DNA of 64,000 bases from Sphingomonas kyeonggiensis (GCF_030812785.1 NZ_JAUSTJ010000003.1:1240001-1304000), one strand, 5' to 3'. Positions 1 through 8,287 are shown, numbered from the stretch's first letter. Notes: generated by a model not told the origin, from the letters alone. Program-made: numbers and translations.

Positions 1-1
1 G

Positions 2-1162
2 CTGGCGCCGACGCTCGCCGAGCAACTGGGGCGCCGCGCCGAGCTGCTTGACGGGCTGATCGACGCGACCGCGCTGGAGCCGGTGCCCGATATCGATACC
101 CTCGCCGCCGGCATGCGCCGCTGGGAGCCGGGCTCGGACTATCAGTACCAGCTCGAATTCGTCCGCCGCTTTGTCAACGAGAAGCGCTTCGCCCTGGGCG
201 CGCAAATCGTCGCGGGGGCGGGCGATCCGCTCGAAGCCTCGGCCGGCTATGCCCGCGTCGCCGAGGCCGCGATCGAAACGCTCGCGGCCGCCACGGTAGA
301 GGAATTCTCGCGTAACCATGGCGCGGTGCCGGACAGCGAGCTGGTGATCCTCGCGCTCGGCCGGATGGGCGGGCAGGCGCTCACCCACGCTTCGGACCTC
401 GACCTCGTCTATCTCTTCACCGGCGACTATGCCGCGGAGAGCGACGGCGCCAAGCCGCTGGGCGCGGTGATGTACTACAACCGGCTCGGCCAGCGCGTCA
501 CCGCGGCACTCTCGGTGCCGACGCCCGCCGGGCCGCTCTACGAAGTCGATACCCGGCTGCGCCCTTCCGGCGCACAGGGACCATTGGTCGTCTCCTTGGA
601 GGGTTTCGAGAAATACCAGCGCGAGGATGCCTGGACCTGGGAGCATATGGCGCTTACCCGCGCCCGCCCGGTCTTCGGCTCGCCCCAGGCGCGCGCCAGG
701 GTGCAGGCGATCATCGATGCGGTGCTGAAGGGCGCCCGCCCGGACCGCGACATCCCCGCCGAGGCTGCGAAGATGCGCGCCGACATGGCGGCGCACAAGC
801 CGCCCAAGGGTCCGCTCGACGCCAAGCTGCTCGACGGCGGGCTGGTCGACCTCGAATTCGCGGTGCACACCGTCCAGCTCGTCCACCGCACCGGCTTCGA
901 GCCGCGCCTCGGCCCGGCGATCGACGATCTGGCGGGGCAGGGGCTGCTGCCACCCGCGATGCGTCCCGCGCACGACTTCCTCACCCGGCTGCTCGTGACC
1001 ATGCGCCTCGTCGCGCCCGACGCGCAGGAGCCGCGCGCGCCCACTCAGGCGCTGATCGCCCGTGCGCTCCGGCTCGGCAGCTGGGACGAGGTGGTTGCGC
1101 AGCTCGACCGGACCCGGCAGGAGGTCCGCGATTGCTGGGCGTCGGTGCGCGGCCCGGCCTGA
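2..1162 (+). CDS. glnE: Glutamine synthetase adenylyltransferase/deadenylylase GlnE, C-terminal part (5' truncated by window)
   Basis: The frame is open from base 2, so the start lies outside the window; 386 residues are visible. GlnE adenylylates and deadenylylates glutamine synthetase to adjust nitrogen assimilation. The visible part carries the second nucleotidyltransferase signature (GRMGGQALTHASDLDLVYLF, about bases 361-420) with the two metal-binding aspartates, then the helical GlnE tail with LLDGGLVDLEFAVHTVQL. It ends in TGA at 1160-1162, ten bases before the peroxiredoxin start, so the two may be co-transcribed. The visible half is the C-terminal adenylylating domain; the N-terminal deadenylylating domain cannot be judged here. 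Confidence 0.95.
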   Translation: MAPTLAEQLGRRAELLDGLIDATALEPVPDIDTLAAGMRRWEPGSDYQYQLEFVRRFVNEKRFALGAQIVAGAGDPLEASAGYARVAEAAIETLAAATVEEFSRNHGAVPDSELVILALGRMGGQALTHASDLDLVYLFTGDYAAESDGAKPLGAVMYYNRLGQRVTAALSVPTPAGPLYEVDTRLRPSGAQGPLVVSLEGFEKYQREDAWTWEHMALTRARPVFGSPQARARVQAIIDAVLKGARPDRDIPAEAAKMRADMAAHKPPKGPLDAKLLDGGLVDLEFAVHTVQLVHRTGFEPRLGPAIDDLAGQGLLPPAMRPAHDFLTRLLVTMRLVAPDAQEPRAPTQALIARALRLGSWDEVVAQLDRTRQEVRDCWASVRGPA

Positions 1163-1172
1163 GGAGAAGACA

Positions 1173-1646
1173 ATGGCAATCGAGGAAGGCGACAAGATCC
1201 CCGCGGTCATGCTCGACGGGACCGAAGGCGAGGCGATCGCGCTGGCGGACAAGCTGGGCAAGCCCTTCGTCCTCTATTTCTATCCCAAGGACGATACGTC
1301 GGGCTGCACCCGCGAGGCGCAGGACTTCTCCGCGCTGATCCCCGAGTTCACCGCGCTCGGCGCCGAGGTGCTGGGCGTGTCGAAGGATCCGCCGATCAAG
1401 CACCAGAAGTTCATCAACAAGTACGACCTCACCGTGCCGCTCGCCACCGACACCTCGGGCGCGGCGATGGAGGCGTTCGGCGTCTGGGTCGAGAAGCAGC
1501 TCTACGGCAAGCGCTACATGGGCATCGATCGCTCGACCTTCCTGTTCGATGCGGAAGGCAAGCTGTTCCGCGCTTGGCGCCGCGTGCGCGTCCCCGGCCA
1601 CGCGGTCGATGTGCTCGAATCGATCAAGGAAATGCAGGCGCACTGA
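1173..1646 (+). CDS. bcp: Thioredoxin-dependent thiol peroxidase (Bcp/PrxQ type), one-cysteine form
   Basis: A 157-residue cytoplasmic peroxiredoxin that reduces hydroperoxides. The start at 1173 has GAGGAGA just upstream; the open frame extends further 5' but only within the end of glnE. The peroxidatic cysteine is C45 in DTSGCTREAQDFS. In E. coli Bcp the resolving cysteine is C50, but here residue 50 is Gln and there is no other cysteine in the protein, so it must use a one-Cys mechanism with an external thiol. The stop overlaps the next gene's start (TGATG at 1644-1648). Confidence 0.93.
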   Translation: MAIEEGDKIPAVMLDGTEGEAIALADKLGKPFVLYFYPKDDTSGCTREAQDFSALIPEFTALGAEVLGVSKDPPIKHQKFINKYDLTVPLATDTSGAAMEAFGVWVEKQLYGKRYMGIDRSTFLFDAEGKLFRAWRRVRVPGHAVDVLESIKEMQAH

Positions 1647-1984
1647 TGTTGTGGCGGCTCGCCCTGTTTGCGGCCTTGTCGCTCGCCGGGCCAGCGCAGG
1701 CGCAGGACCTGCCGCCGGTGCCGCGCGCGCTGCTCAACACCGCCGCCTTGGTCTGCGTGAAGATCGACCGCGAGGGCAGGGTGGATGCCTTCCTGCTCGA
1801 TTTCAAGGGCGATGCCGCGCGCGACAAGGCGGTGCTGGACTGGGTTCGCGGGCTCAAATGGCCGGCCGCGCAACCGGGCGAGGAGGGCGGGCGCAACCGC
1901 TGGTTCCCGATGCCGGTGCAGTTCGGCGAGGTGCCTGCGCCGGCGATGCCCCAGGGCTGCGCGCCGGGATCGGACCGCACCTGA
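1646..1984 (+). CDS. Small secreted protein of unknown function
   Basis: 112 residues. The start ATG overlaps the bcp stop (TGATG), implying translational coupling. Residues 1-20 form a typical signal peptide ending AQAQ. The mature part (VCVKIDREGRVDAFLLDF, then DWVRGLKWPA) is faintly like a TonB C-terminal or energy-transducer fold, but I cannot assign a family. Two cysteines (one in ALVCVKID, one near the C-terminus in QGCAPG) could form a disulfide in the periplasm. It sits between bcp and the DUF455 gene with one base before the next ATG, so it belongs to the glnE-bcp operon. Confidence 0.7.
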   Translation: MLWRLALFAALSLAGPAQAQDLPPVPRALLNTAALVCVKIDREGRVDAFLLDFKGDAARDKAVLDWVRGLKWPAAQPGEEGGRNRWFPMPVQFGEVPAPAMPQGCAPGSDRT

Positions 1985-1985
1985 C

Positions 1986-2786
1986 ATGGCGGCACGCAGC
2001 GTCGCCCAGGCCTGCCGCGCGGTGCTGACCGCGGCGGCGCCGATCGACAAGATCAAGGCAGCGCGTGCCGCCGCGCGCGACTGGCGGCTCGGCCGGCTGG
2101 CCTTCGAATTCGACGTCATGATGCCCGATCGTCCGGCGCGGCCGGACCAGCCCGAGCTGCTTCCGCCCAACCGCATGCCCAAGCGCGGCAAGGGTGGCTC
2201 CGAGCGCGGGCGGATCGCGCTGATCCACGCGCTCGCTCATATCGAGTTCTCCGCGATCGACCTGGCGTTCGACGCGGCCGGCCGGTTCGGCGGCGAATAT
2301 CCGCGCGGCTTCACCGATGACTGGATGGGGGTGGGCGCCGACGAGGCGATGCACTTCGCCCTGCTCGATCGCCGCCTGAGGAGCCTCGGAAGCTTCTACG
2401 GTGCCATGCCCGCGCATGACGGGCTGTGGGACGCCGCCGCCGAGACCGCGCATGATTCGCTTGCCCGTCTGGCAGTCGTCCCGATGGTGCTGGAAGCGCG
2501 CGGGCTTGACGTCACGCCGGCCACGATCGAGCGATTTTCCGCGGCGGATGATGCAGTTACCACCCGCATCCTCACACGGATCGTGAACGACGAGATCCGG
2601 CATGTTCGCGCCGGAACGGTGTGGTTCGAATCGCGTTGTCGCGACTTGAATCTTGTCCCGCACGCAACATGGCATGCGTTGGTTGCACGGCATTTCCGCG
2701 GAGCAATTAAGCCACCGTTCAACGACTCGGCGCGCGACTCAGCCGGTTTGTCCCGCGATTATTACCAACCCCTTGCGGTGAACTGA
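1986..2786 (+). CDS. DUF455 family ferritin-like protein
   Basis: 266 residues starting at ATG 1986, one base after the previous stop. The protein is helical and carries carboxylate/histidine motifs expected of a ferritin-like diiron fold: HIEFSAIDLAFD, then GADEAMHFALLDRRL, then NDEIRHVRAGT. These match the DUF455 family, whose biochemical role is not settled. The frame is open further upstream but only as an overlap of the preceding gene. It closes the glnE-bcp-orf-DUF455 run. The 123 bases after it lead to a separately expressed M23 peptidase. Confidence 0.85.
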   Translation: MAARSVAQACRAVLTAAAPIDKIKAARAAARDWRLGRLAFEFDVMMPDRPARPDQPELLPPNRMPKRGKGGSERGRIALIHALAHIEFSAIDLAFDAAGRFGGEYPRGFTDDWMGVGADEAMHFALLDRRLRSLGSFYGAMPAHDGLWDAAAETAHDSLARLAVVPMVLEARGLDVTPATIERFSAADDAVTTRILTRIVNDEIRHVRAGTVWFESRCRDLNLVPHATWHALVARHFRGAIKPPFNDSARDSAGLSRDYYQPLAVN

Positions 2787-2909
2787 CTCCTCGGGTCACA
2801 AGCCACCGTCCAGAAGGCGGAGGGGCTGCTTCCTGCGACGAATGACAATAGAAGTAGGGCAACCGGGTCGCGTTTCGGTGCTTGCTTCCATGAAACTTGC
2901 CGGGGAATC

Positions 2910-4100
2910 ATGGCTAAGGCGTCGAACTCTAAAACCGCTACCGCAGCTCAGCGGTTCCGTGCTTTCTTCACTACCCGCGATTTTATTTTTCATGACGGCC
3001 GCGACCTGAAGCGTTTCAGCATCGCCGGCCGCACCCAGGCGCTGCTCGCCGGCGTCGGCACCGTCACCGTGCTGTTCTCCGCTTATGGCGTGGCCCAGGC
3101 CGCCGTCGGCGCGATCGCGATCAGCGGCGTGACCGGCACGCCCGCCTCGCCCGAGGCGCAGGTCGCCAAGATGCGCGAGCAGGTTGAGAAGATGCAGGCC
3201 GATGTCGCTGCCGCCAAGGAGGCAGCCCGCCTCCAGGCCGCCCGCGTCGAACAGCATCAGGCCCTGATCAGCGCCACGCTCACCGGCAAGGGCGACCGCG
3301 CCGTGATCGAGCAGCCGCTCCCCAACACTTCGGCCCGCACCAGCGCCGTCGCCAGCGAAGTCCTCGCCCCGCTCAAGCAGGTCGAGGCCCGCCAGGTTGC
3401 GATGGCCGGCAAGGCTCGCGCTGCGGGCGAGGCCCGCTACAACCAGACCGCCGGCGAGCTCCGCCGCCTCGGTCTCTCGCCCGAGCGCTATGTGAAGGTG
3501 CCGGCGATGGGCGGCCCGTACGAGCCGATCGACAACGACAATGCGAACGGCAGCGATGCCTCGGCCGAGGCCGCGGACGCCCAGTTCCGTGCGCTGTTCG
3601 TCACCTGGAAGAAGCTCGACATGCTCGAGCAGACGGTGATCTCGATCCCGTCGATGCAGCCAGTCGACAAGCTGACCTTCACCTCGAACTTCGGCGTCCG
3701 CTCGGATCCGTTCCGCGGCACGGCCGCGATGCACGCCGGCGTCGACATCCCGGGCGCGCTCGGCACGCCGATCTACGCGACCGCCGACGGCGTCGTCAGC
3801 CATGCCGGCCGCCAGGGCGGCTATGGCAACCTCGTCCAGATCAACCATGGCCGCGGCATCGAGACGCGCTACGGCCACCTCTCGAAGATCATCGTCGCCG
3901 ACAATGCCCGCGTGAAGCGCGGCCAGCTGATCGGCCTGATGGGCTCGACCGGCCGCTCGACCGGCAGCCACCTCCATTATGAGGTGCGCGTCGATGGCAA
4001 GGCCGTGAACCCGATCCCCTTCCTGCAGACCGGCGAGTATCTCGCCTCGGTGCAGGACCGCGTCCAGGGCGGCGTGGGCGGCCCGGCGAAGAACAAGTAA
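2910..4100 (+). CDS. M23 family murein endopeptidase (LytM domain), membrane anchored
   Basis: 396 residues. A hydrophobic segment at about residues 46-68 would anchor it in the inner membrane. It is followed by an alanine-rich coiled coil (about 85-125) and a C-terminal LytM domain with the zinc motif HAGVDIPG (His about 275) and SHLHYEVRVDG (about 354). This is the domain order of cell-envelope M23 peptidases that cut peptidoglycan cross-links or act as EnvC-like regulators. Both HxxxD and HxH ligands are present, so it should be enzymatically active. The ribosome site CGGGGA precedes ATG 2910. A terminator hairpin follows at 4129. Confidence 0.9.
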   Translation: MAKASNSKTATAAQRFRAFFTTRDFIFHDGRDLKRFSIAGRTQALLAGVGTVTVLFSAYGVAQAAVGAIAISGVTGTPASPEAQVAKMREQVEKMQADVAAAKEAARLQAARVEQHQALISATLTGKGDRAVIEQPLPNTSARTSAVASEVLAPLKQVEARQVAMAGKARAAGEARYNQTAGELRRLGLSPERYVKVPAMGGPYEPIDNDNANGSDASAEAADAQFRALFVTWKKLDMLEQTVISIPSMQPVDKLTFTSNFGVRSDPFRGTAAMHAGVDIPGALGTPIYATADGVVSHAGRQGGYGNLVQINHGRGIETRYGHLSKIIVADNARVKRGQLIGLMGSTGRSTGSHLHYEVRVDGKAVNPIPFLQTGEYLASVQDRVQGGVGGPAKNK

Positions 4101-4128
4101 CACCGACTTTCAGAGTCAGGAGAGGAGA

Positions 4129-4161
4129 GGGGCTGCCCGTGTAGGCGGCCCCCTTTCTTTT
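4129..4161 (+). terminator. Rho-independent terminator after the M23 gene
   Basis: A 9-bp stem (4129-4137 with 4144-4152, one G-U pair), a 6-base loop and then CTTTCTTTT. It ends the M23 transcript before the TetR promoter. Confidence 0.75.
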
Positions 4162-4172
4162 GTGCGTCGCTT

Positions 4173-4196
4173 ATTATTGACTGATCTATCAATAAT
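4173..4196. promoter_or_regulatory. Palindromic operator and promoter of the TetR gene
   Basis: A 24-base inverted repeat with perfect 8-base arms ATTATTGA/TCAATAAT around CTGATCTA. Its first 20 bases recur exactly upstream of the SDR gene (4834-4853). It contains TTGACT (4177-4182), which sits 17 bases before TAGATA (4200-4205), a good -35/-10 pair. Binding by the TetR protein would therefore block its own promoter. Confidence 0.7.
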
Positions 4197-4211
4197 CGCT
4201 AGATAGCGATC

Positions 4212-4796
4212 ATGGCAAGACCACGGGAATTCGATCGGGACACCGCGCTCGACAAGGCGATGCAGGTCTTCTGGGCCAAGGGCTTCGCCGCGACCTCCAC
4301 CGACGACCTCATCCAGGCGATGGGGATCGGCCGGCAGAGCGTCTACAATGCGTTCGGCGACAAGAAGCAGCTCTATATGGAGGCGCTGGGCGCCTATCAG
4401 CGCCGCACGGTGGGCGGGCATCTTTCCCGGCTCAACGCGCCGGCCTCACCAATCCAGGGCATCAGCGACCTGCTCATCGGCCTTACCTCGGAGGAGGATG
4501 CGCGGCGTGCGCTCGGTTGCATGGGCGTCGGCTCGGTCGGCGAGTTCGGCATCAGCGATCCGGCGCTGGTCGAGCAGCGCGCCAGGATCGGCACGCTGCT
4601 CGGCACGCGCATCGCCGAGCGGATCCGCGAAGGCCAGGCGACGGGAGAGATTCTGCCGGACCTCGACCCCGCCGAGATCGCCGGCTTCATCCAGATGACC
4701 ATGACCGGCCTGCAGCTCGCCGCCCGTGCCGGCGCCAGTGCCGCCGATCTCACCACGCTCGCCCGCTTCACCATCGATCGCCTGCGCCCGGCCTGA
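4212..4796 (+). CDS. TetR/AcrR family transcriptional regulator
   Basis: 194 residues. The N-terminal helix-turn-helix is typical (TSTDDLIQAMGIGRQSVYNAFGDKKQLY, residues about 29-56, key GIGRQSVYNAF), followed by a helical ligand-binding domain. The predicted -10 box ends only 6 bases before the ATG, so the mRNA is probably leaderless; no Shine-Dalgarno sequence is visible. The same 20-base operator lies before this gene and before the SDR gene 72 bases downstream, so it likely represses itself and the reductase. The ligand is unknown, probably the SDR substrate or a related electrophile. Confidence 0.92.
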   Translation: MARPREFDRDTALDKAMQVFWAKGFAATSTDDLIQAMGIGRQSVYNAFGDKKQLYMEALGAYQRRTVGGHLSRLNAPASPIQGISDLLIGLTSEEDARRALGCMGVGSVGEFGISDPALVEQRARIGTLLGTRIAERIREGQATGEILPDLDPAEIAGFIQMTMTGLQLAARAGASAADLTTLARFTIDRLRPA

Positions 4797-4833
4797 AAAG
4801 CCGGCACAGCTGGAAACTATCCTTCTTCGCCTA

Positions 4834-4853
4834 ATTATTGACTGATCTATCAA
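4834..4853. promoter_or_regulatory. Second copy of the TetR operator, upstream of the SDR gene
   Basis: A 20-base exact repeat of 4173-4192, with core TTGACTGATCTATCAA, a near-perfect palindrome centred on GATC. It lies 15 bases before the SDR start, between the TetR stop and the AAGGA ribosome site. Confidence 0.7.
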
Positions 4854-4868
4854 GAAAGGAACAAAGAC

Positions 4869-5600
4869 ATGCAGAATGAGAAGAGCAAGACCGCCCTGGT
4901 GTTCGGCGGTTCGCGCGGGATCGGTGCCGCCGCGGTCGAGCGGCTTGCCCGCGAGGGCTTCGCGGTCGCCTTCACCTATGTCTCGCGGCCGGATTCGGCG
5001 GAGGCACTGGTCGAGAGGCTGACGGCGGCCGGCAGCAAGGCGTTGGCGATCCAGGCCGACAGCGCCGATCCCGCCGCAATCCGCGCAGCGGTTGAGCAGA
5101 CGGCGGCGCATTTCGGCGGGTTGGACGCAGTGGTGGTCAATGCCGGCATCCTGCGCATGGGGCCGATCGAGGCGGTCAGCCTCGAGGAACTCGACCAGAT
5201 GCTGGCGATCAACGTGCGCGGCGTGTTCCTTGCGATCCAGGCCGCGGCGGCGCATCTGCCCGAAGGCGGGCGGATCATCACGATTGGCAGCAACACCGCC
5301 GTGCGCACCGGCTATCCAGGCACCAGCGTCTATCAGTTCACCAAGGCGGCGGTCGCTGCGATGGTGAAGGGCATCGCGCTCGACCTCGCACCGCGCGGCA
5401 TCACCGTGAACAATGTCCAGCCCGGGCCGATCGATACCGACATGAATGCCGGCGCGATCGAGATGCTCGCGGGCAAGAGCCCGATGCGCCGCGTCGGCAG
5501 CCCTGCCGAGATTGCCGGGCTGATCGCCTATCTTGCGGGCGCGGAATCGGGCTACATGACCGGTGAGAGCATCACGATCGATGGCGGCTGGGTACTGTAA
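4869..5600 (+). CDS. Short-chain dehydrogenase/reductase (SDR), 3-oxoacyl-ACP reductase-like
   Basis: 243 residues, classical SDR. The cofactor motif is GGSRGIGAAAVERLA (TGxxxGxG-like), with NAG in VVNAGILRM, catalytic Ser in IGSNTA, YxxxK as YQFTKAAV, and the C-terminal ITIDGGWVL typical of FabG-like enzymes. Ribosome site AAGGA at 4856-4860. The shared palindromic operator shows it is the target gene of the adjacent TetR regulator. The pair resembles many inducible SDR/TetR modules; the substrate cannot be told from sequence. Confidence 0.92.
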   Translation: MQNEKSKTALVFGGSRGIGAAAVERLAREGFAVAFTYVSRPDSAEALVERLTAAGSKALAIQADSADPAAIRAAVEQTAAHFGGLDAVVVNAGILRMGPIEAVSLEELDQMLAINVRGVFLAIQAAAAHLPEGGRIITIGSNTAVRTGYPGTSVYQFTKAAVAAMVKGIALDLAPRGITVNNVQPGPIDTDMNAGAIEMLAGKSPMRRVGSPAEIAGLIAYLAGAESGYMTGESITIDGGWVL

Positions 5601-5616
5601 CGCACCGGGTGGGAAA

Positions 5617-5647
5617 ATCCGGCGGCCCCATCTATGAGCCGCCGGAT
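5617..5647. promoter_or_regulatory. Inverted repeat at the start of the Hsp70-like gene
   Basis: A perfect 10-base stem, ATCCGGCGGC (5617-5626) pairing with GCCGCCGGAT (5638-5647), with an 11-base loop that contains one candidate ATG (5634). The other candidate ATG (5649) follows directly. It may end the SDR transcript (no U-run) or modulate translation of the downstream gene. Confidence 0.5.
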
Positions 5648-5648
5648 C

Positions 5649-6938
5649 ATGGCTTCTTCATCCTCTCTCGGCTTCGATTTCGGTACCACCAACTCGGTCG
5701 CGGCGCACGCGACAGAGGAGGTGTCCGATCTCGTCCTGCTGCAGGGCCCGGAAGACGACGACGCGGTGTTCCGCTCGGCCCTGTGCTTCTGGGAAGAGGG
5801 CAATGCCCGCGGCGCGCTCGAAGTCGCGGCCGGGCCCTGGGCGATCGCCGAGTATCTCGATTCCCCCGAGACCAGCCGTTTCCTCCAGTCGTTCAAGTCG
5901 GTCGCGGCCAGCGCCAGCTTCGAGCACGCCATCGTCTTCGAGCGTCGCTACCGGTTCGAGGAGATGGGCCGGCTGTTCCTCCGGCTGATGCGGGAAAAGG
6001 CAAAGGGCGCGCTCGACGGGCAGGCGGGCCGCGTCATCGTCGGCCGCCCCGTGGAATATGCCGGCGCCCGGCCCGATGCCGCGCTCGCCCGCGCGCGCTA
6101 CGACATGATGTTCGAGGGCTTCGGTGCCGAGATCCATTATGTCTATGAGCCGCTAGGCGCAGCGTTCAGCTATGCCTCGCGTCTCGACGAGCCCGCCACC
6201 GTGCTCGTCGCCGATTTCGGCGGCGGCACGAGCGACTTCTCGGTGGTGCGCATCGCCGAGCGCGGTGCCCCGCGGCGCTGCACCCCGCTCGCCCATGCCG
6301 GTGTCGGCATCGCCGGTGACCGGTTCGACCAGCGCATCGTCGATCACCTTATCCTGCCGATGCTCGGCAAGGGCGGGAAATATCGCTCGTTCGACAAGAT
6401 CCTCGACATTCCCGGCGGCTGGTTCACCGATTTCTCGGACTGGTCGCGCCTCGCGCTGATGCGCAACCGCAAGACGCTGGCCGAGCTCGACAAGCTGCGC
6501 CGCGCCGCGCTCGATCCCAAGGCGATCGAGCGGATGATCGCGATCGTCGAGGGCGAGATGGGTTATCAGCTCTATCACGCGGTCGGTGCGCTCAAGCGGG
6601 CGCTGTCGGCCGAGGAGCAGGCGCATTTCCATTTCGAAGGTCCGGACCTCCGCATCGAGGCGGACGTCACCCGCGCCGCCTTCGAGGCGTGGATCGCGCC
6701 CGACATCGCCCGGATCGAAGGCGCGGTCGACCAGGCACTGACCCAGGCTGGCGTCGAGCCCGCCGCGATAGACCGGGTCTTCCTCACCGGCGGCACCTCG
6801 CTCACTCCGCGCGTCCGCCGGCTGTTCACAGATCGCTTCGGCGCCGAGCGCATCGCCAGCGGCGGCGAGCTGACATCGATCGCGCACGGCCTCGCCCTGA
6901 TCGGCCAGCAGGACGACATCGCCGCCTGGGCGGCCTAG
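5649..6938 (+). CDS. Hsp70 family protein, YegD-like putative chaperone
   Basis: 429 residues from ATG 5649, or 434 from ATG 5634. The actin/Hsp70 ATPase phosphate loops are clear: LGFDFGTTNSVAA at the N-terminus, VADFGGGTSDFSVVRI in the middle and VFLTGGTSLTPRVRRLF near the C-terminus. The length and absence of a substrate-binding domain and lid match the YegD group rather than DnaK. Its function is poorly defined; it should be a cytosolic ATPase. A hairpin overlaps the start region. No co-chaperone gene is adjacent. Confidence 0.88.
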   Translation: MASSSSLGFDFGTTNSVAAHATEEVSDLVLLQGPEDDDAVFRSALCFWEEGNARGALEVAAGPWAIAEYLDSPETSRFLQSFKSVAASASFEHAIVFERRYRFEEMGRLFLRLMREKAKGALDGQAGRVIVGRPVEYAGARPDAALARARYDMMFEGFGAEIHYVYEPLGAAFSYASRLDEPATVLVADFGGGTSDFSVVRIAERGAPRRCTPLAHAGVGIAGDRFDQRIVDHLILPMLGKGGKYRSFDKILDIPGGWFTDFSDWSRLALMRNRKTLAELDKLRRAALDPKAIERMIAIVEGEMGYQLYHAVGALKRALSAEEQAHFHFEGPDLRIEADVTRAAFEAWIAPDIARIEGAVDQALTQAGVEPAAIDRVFLTGGTSLTPRVRRLFTDRFGAERIASGGELTSIAHGLALIGQQDDIAAWAA

Positions 6939-6995
6939 GCGGGCAGTACCACTTCGCCGATGCGATCCGGGAGCAGGTGGAACAGCCTATAAATT

Positions 6996-7100
6996 GTCAC
7001 CCCGGCCTTGTGCCGGGGTCCACTACGCCGCACGTCCGATCCCATGGCCTCTTGTCCCGTGCTCGCCTCCCGGTGGACCCCGGCACAAGGCCGGGGTGAC
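6996..7100. repeat. REPIN-like element, copy A
   Basis: Two 28-base hairpin repeats in exact inverted orientation (6996-7023 and 7073-7100; core CCCCGGCCTTGTGCCGGGG) flank a 49-base spacer. The same 28-mers form copy B at 11547-11652. The spacer, read on the other strand, shares CGGGAGGCGAG, CAAGAGGC and GGCGTA with copy B, so the two copies lie in opposite orientation. Confidence 0.85.
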
Positions 7101-7161
7101 GAGGATAATTGGATCTCTTGGTGACATTGCCTCTCGGCCCCCGCGCGCCTATCTCCACCCC

Positions 7162-7503
7162 ATGGCAACGCTAACCCAGCCCGAGATCGCATTGACCCCG
7201 TCCGCCGCCGCGCGCGTCGCGGCGATTGCGGCGAAACAGGGCAAGCCGGCGATCCTTCGCCTCTCGGTCGAGGGCGGCGGCTGCTCGGGCTTCCAGTACA
7301 AGTTCGGTTTCGCCGAGGACGTGGAAGGCGACGACACCGTCGCAGAGCTGGACGGCGTCCGGCTGGTGGTCGATTCGATCAGCCTCGACCTCGTCCGTGG
7401 CTCGGCCGTGGACTTCGTCGACAATCTCGGCGGCGCGCATTTCACCGTGACCAACCCCAACGCGGCCTCGGGCTGCGGTTGCGGCACCAGCTTCTCCGTC
7501 TGA
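7162..7503 (+). CDS. erpA: Iron-sulfur cluster insertion protein ErpA (A-type carrier)
   Basis: 113 residues starting at ATG 7162. It has the three conserved A-type carrier cysteines, C41 in GGGCSGFQY and C105/C107 in GCGCGTSFSV. It delivers Fe-S clusters to apo-proteins such as those of isoprenoid synthesis. The start is chosen because upstream sequence in this frame is the REPIN element. It is followed ten bases later by xth, a pairing common in alphaproteobacteria. Confidence 0.93.
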   Translation: MATLTQPEIALTPSAAARVAAIAAKQGKPAILRLSVEGGGCSGFQYKFGFAEDVEGDDTVAELDGVRLVVDSISLDLVRGSAVDFVDNLGGAHFTVTNPNAASGCGCGTSFSV

Positions 7504-7513
7504 AGAGCGCCCC

Positions 7514-8287
7514 TTGCCCAAGATCGTCACCTACAATGTCAACGGCATCAAGGCGCGCATGGAGCGCCTGCTGGAGTATCTCGCCGAGCAGCAGCCCGAC
7601 GTGGTCTGCCTGCAGGAACTGAAGGGGGCCGACGAGACGCTGCCGGTCAAGGATATCGAGGCGGCGGGCTATGGGGCCGTGTGGCACGGACAGAAGGGCT
7701 TCAACGGCGTTGCGGTGCTGGCGAAGGGCCAGCAGCCGGTCGAGCGCCAGCGCGGCCTGGCGGGTGATCCAGAGGACGCCCACAGCCGCTATATCGAAGC
7801 GGAGATCGGCGACCTGGTCGTCGCCTCCATCTATCTGCCCAACGGCAATCCGCAGCCCGGCCCCAAGTTCGATTACAAGCTGAAGTGGATGGAGCGCCTC
7901 GCCGATCGTGCCCGGGCGCTGCTCGCCGAGGAGCGCCCGGTGGTGCTGGCAGGCGATTACAACGTCATCCCCAATGATGACGACACTTTCTCGGTCCGCG
8001 CCATGTCGCAGGACGCGCTGATGCAGCCCGAGAGCCGCGAGCGGTACCGCGCGCTGCTGGCGCAGGGCTGGACCGATTCGCTGCGCACCCGTTTCCCGGG
8101 CGGCGGCGTCTGGACCTTCTGGGACTATCAGGCGGGCGCCTGGCAGCGCGACGCGGGCTTTCGCATCGATCACCTGCTGCTCAGTCCGATCGCGGCCGAC
8201 CGTTACCTCGGCGCCGGCGTCGACAAGGAATATCGCGGCCGCGAAAAGGCCAGCGACCACGCCCCGACCTGGGTGTCGCTCCGCTAG
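7514..8287 (+). CDS. xth: Exodeoxyribonuclease III (AP endonuclease)
   Basis: 257 residues. Motifs of the EEP/ExoIII fold are complete: YNVNGIKAR with Asn7-type ligand, CLQELKG with the metal Glu, GDYNVIPNDDD with the catalytic Asp/Asn, FRIDHLLLS and SDHAPTWVSL with the terminal Asp-His. It cleaves DNA 5' to abasic sites and acts as a 3'-5' exonuclease in base excision repair. It starts with TTGCCC-type context? The ATG or alternative start at 7514 lies 10 bases after erpA, so the two genes are probably co-transcribed. Confidence 0.93.
   Translation: MPKIVTYNVNGIKARMERLLEYLAEQQPDVVCLQELKGADETLPVKDIEAAGYGAVWHGQKGFNGVAVLAKGQQPVERQRGLAGDPEDAHSRYIEAEIGDLVVASIYLPNGNPQPGPKFDYKLKWMERLADRARALLAEERPVVLAGDYNVIPNDDDTFSVRAMSQDALMQPESRERYRALLAQGWTDSLRTRFPGGGVWTFWDYQAGAWQRDAGFRIDHLLLSPIAADRYLGAGVDKEYRGREKASDHAPTWVSLR

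Noticed and set aside
2796..4103. A 435-codon antisense open frame opposite the M23 peptidase
   Set aside because: The plus-strand protein has complete LytM motifs; the antisense product is Ala/Gly/Arg low-complexity.
6996..7100. Short palindromic repeats considered as a CRISPR array
   Set aside because: Only two inverted copies per site, separated by a conserved spacer, and no cas genes; REPIN-like instead.
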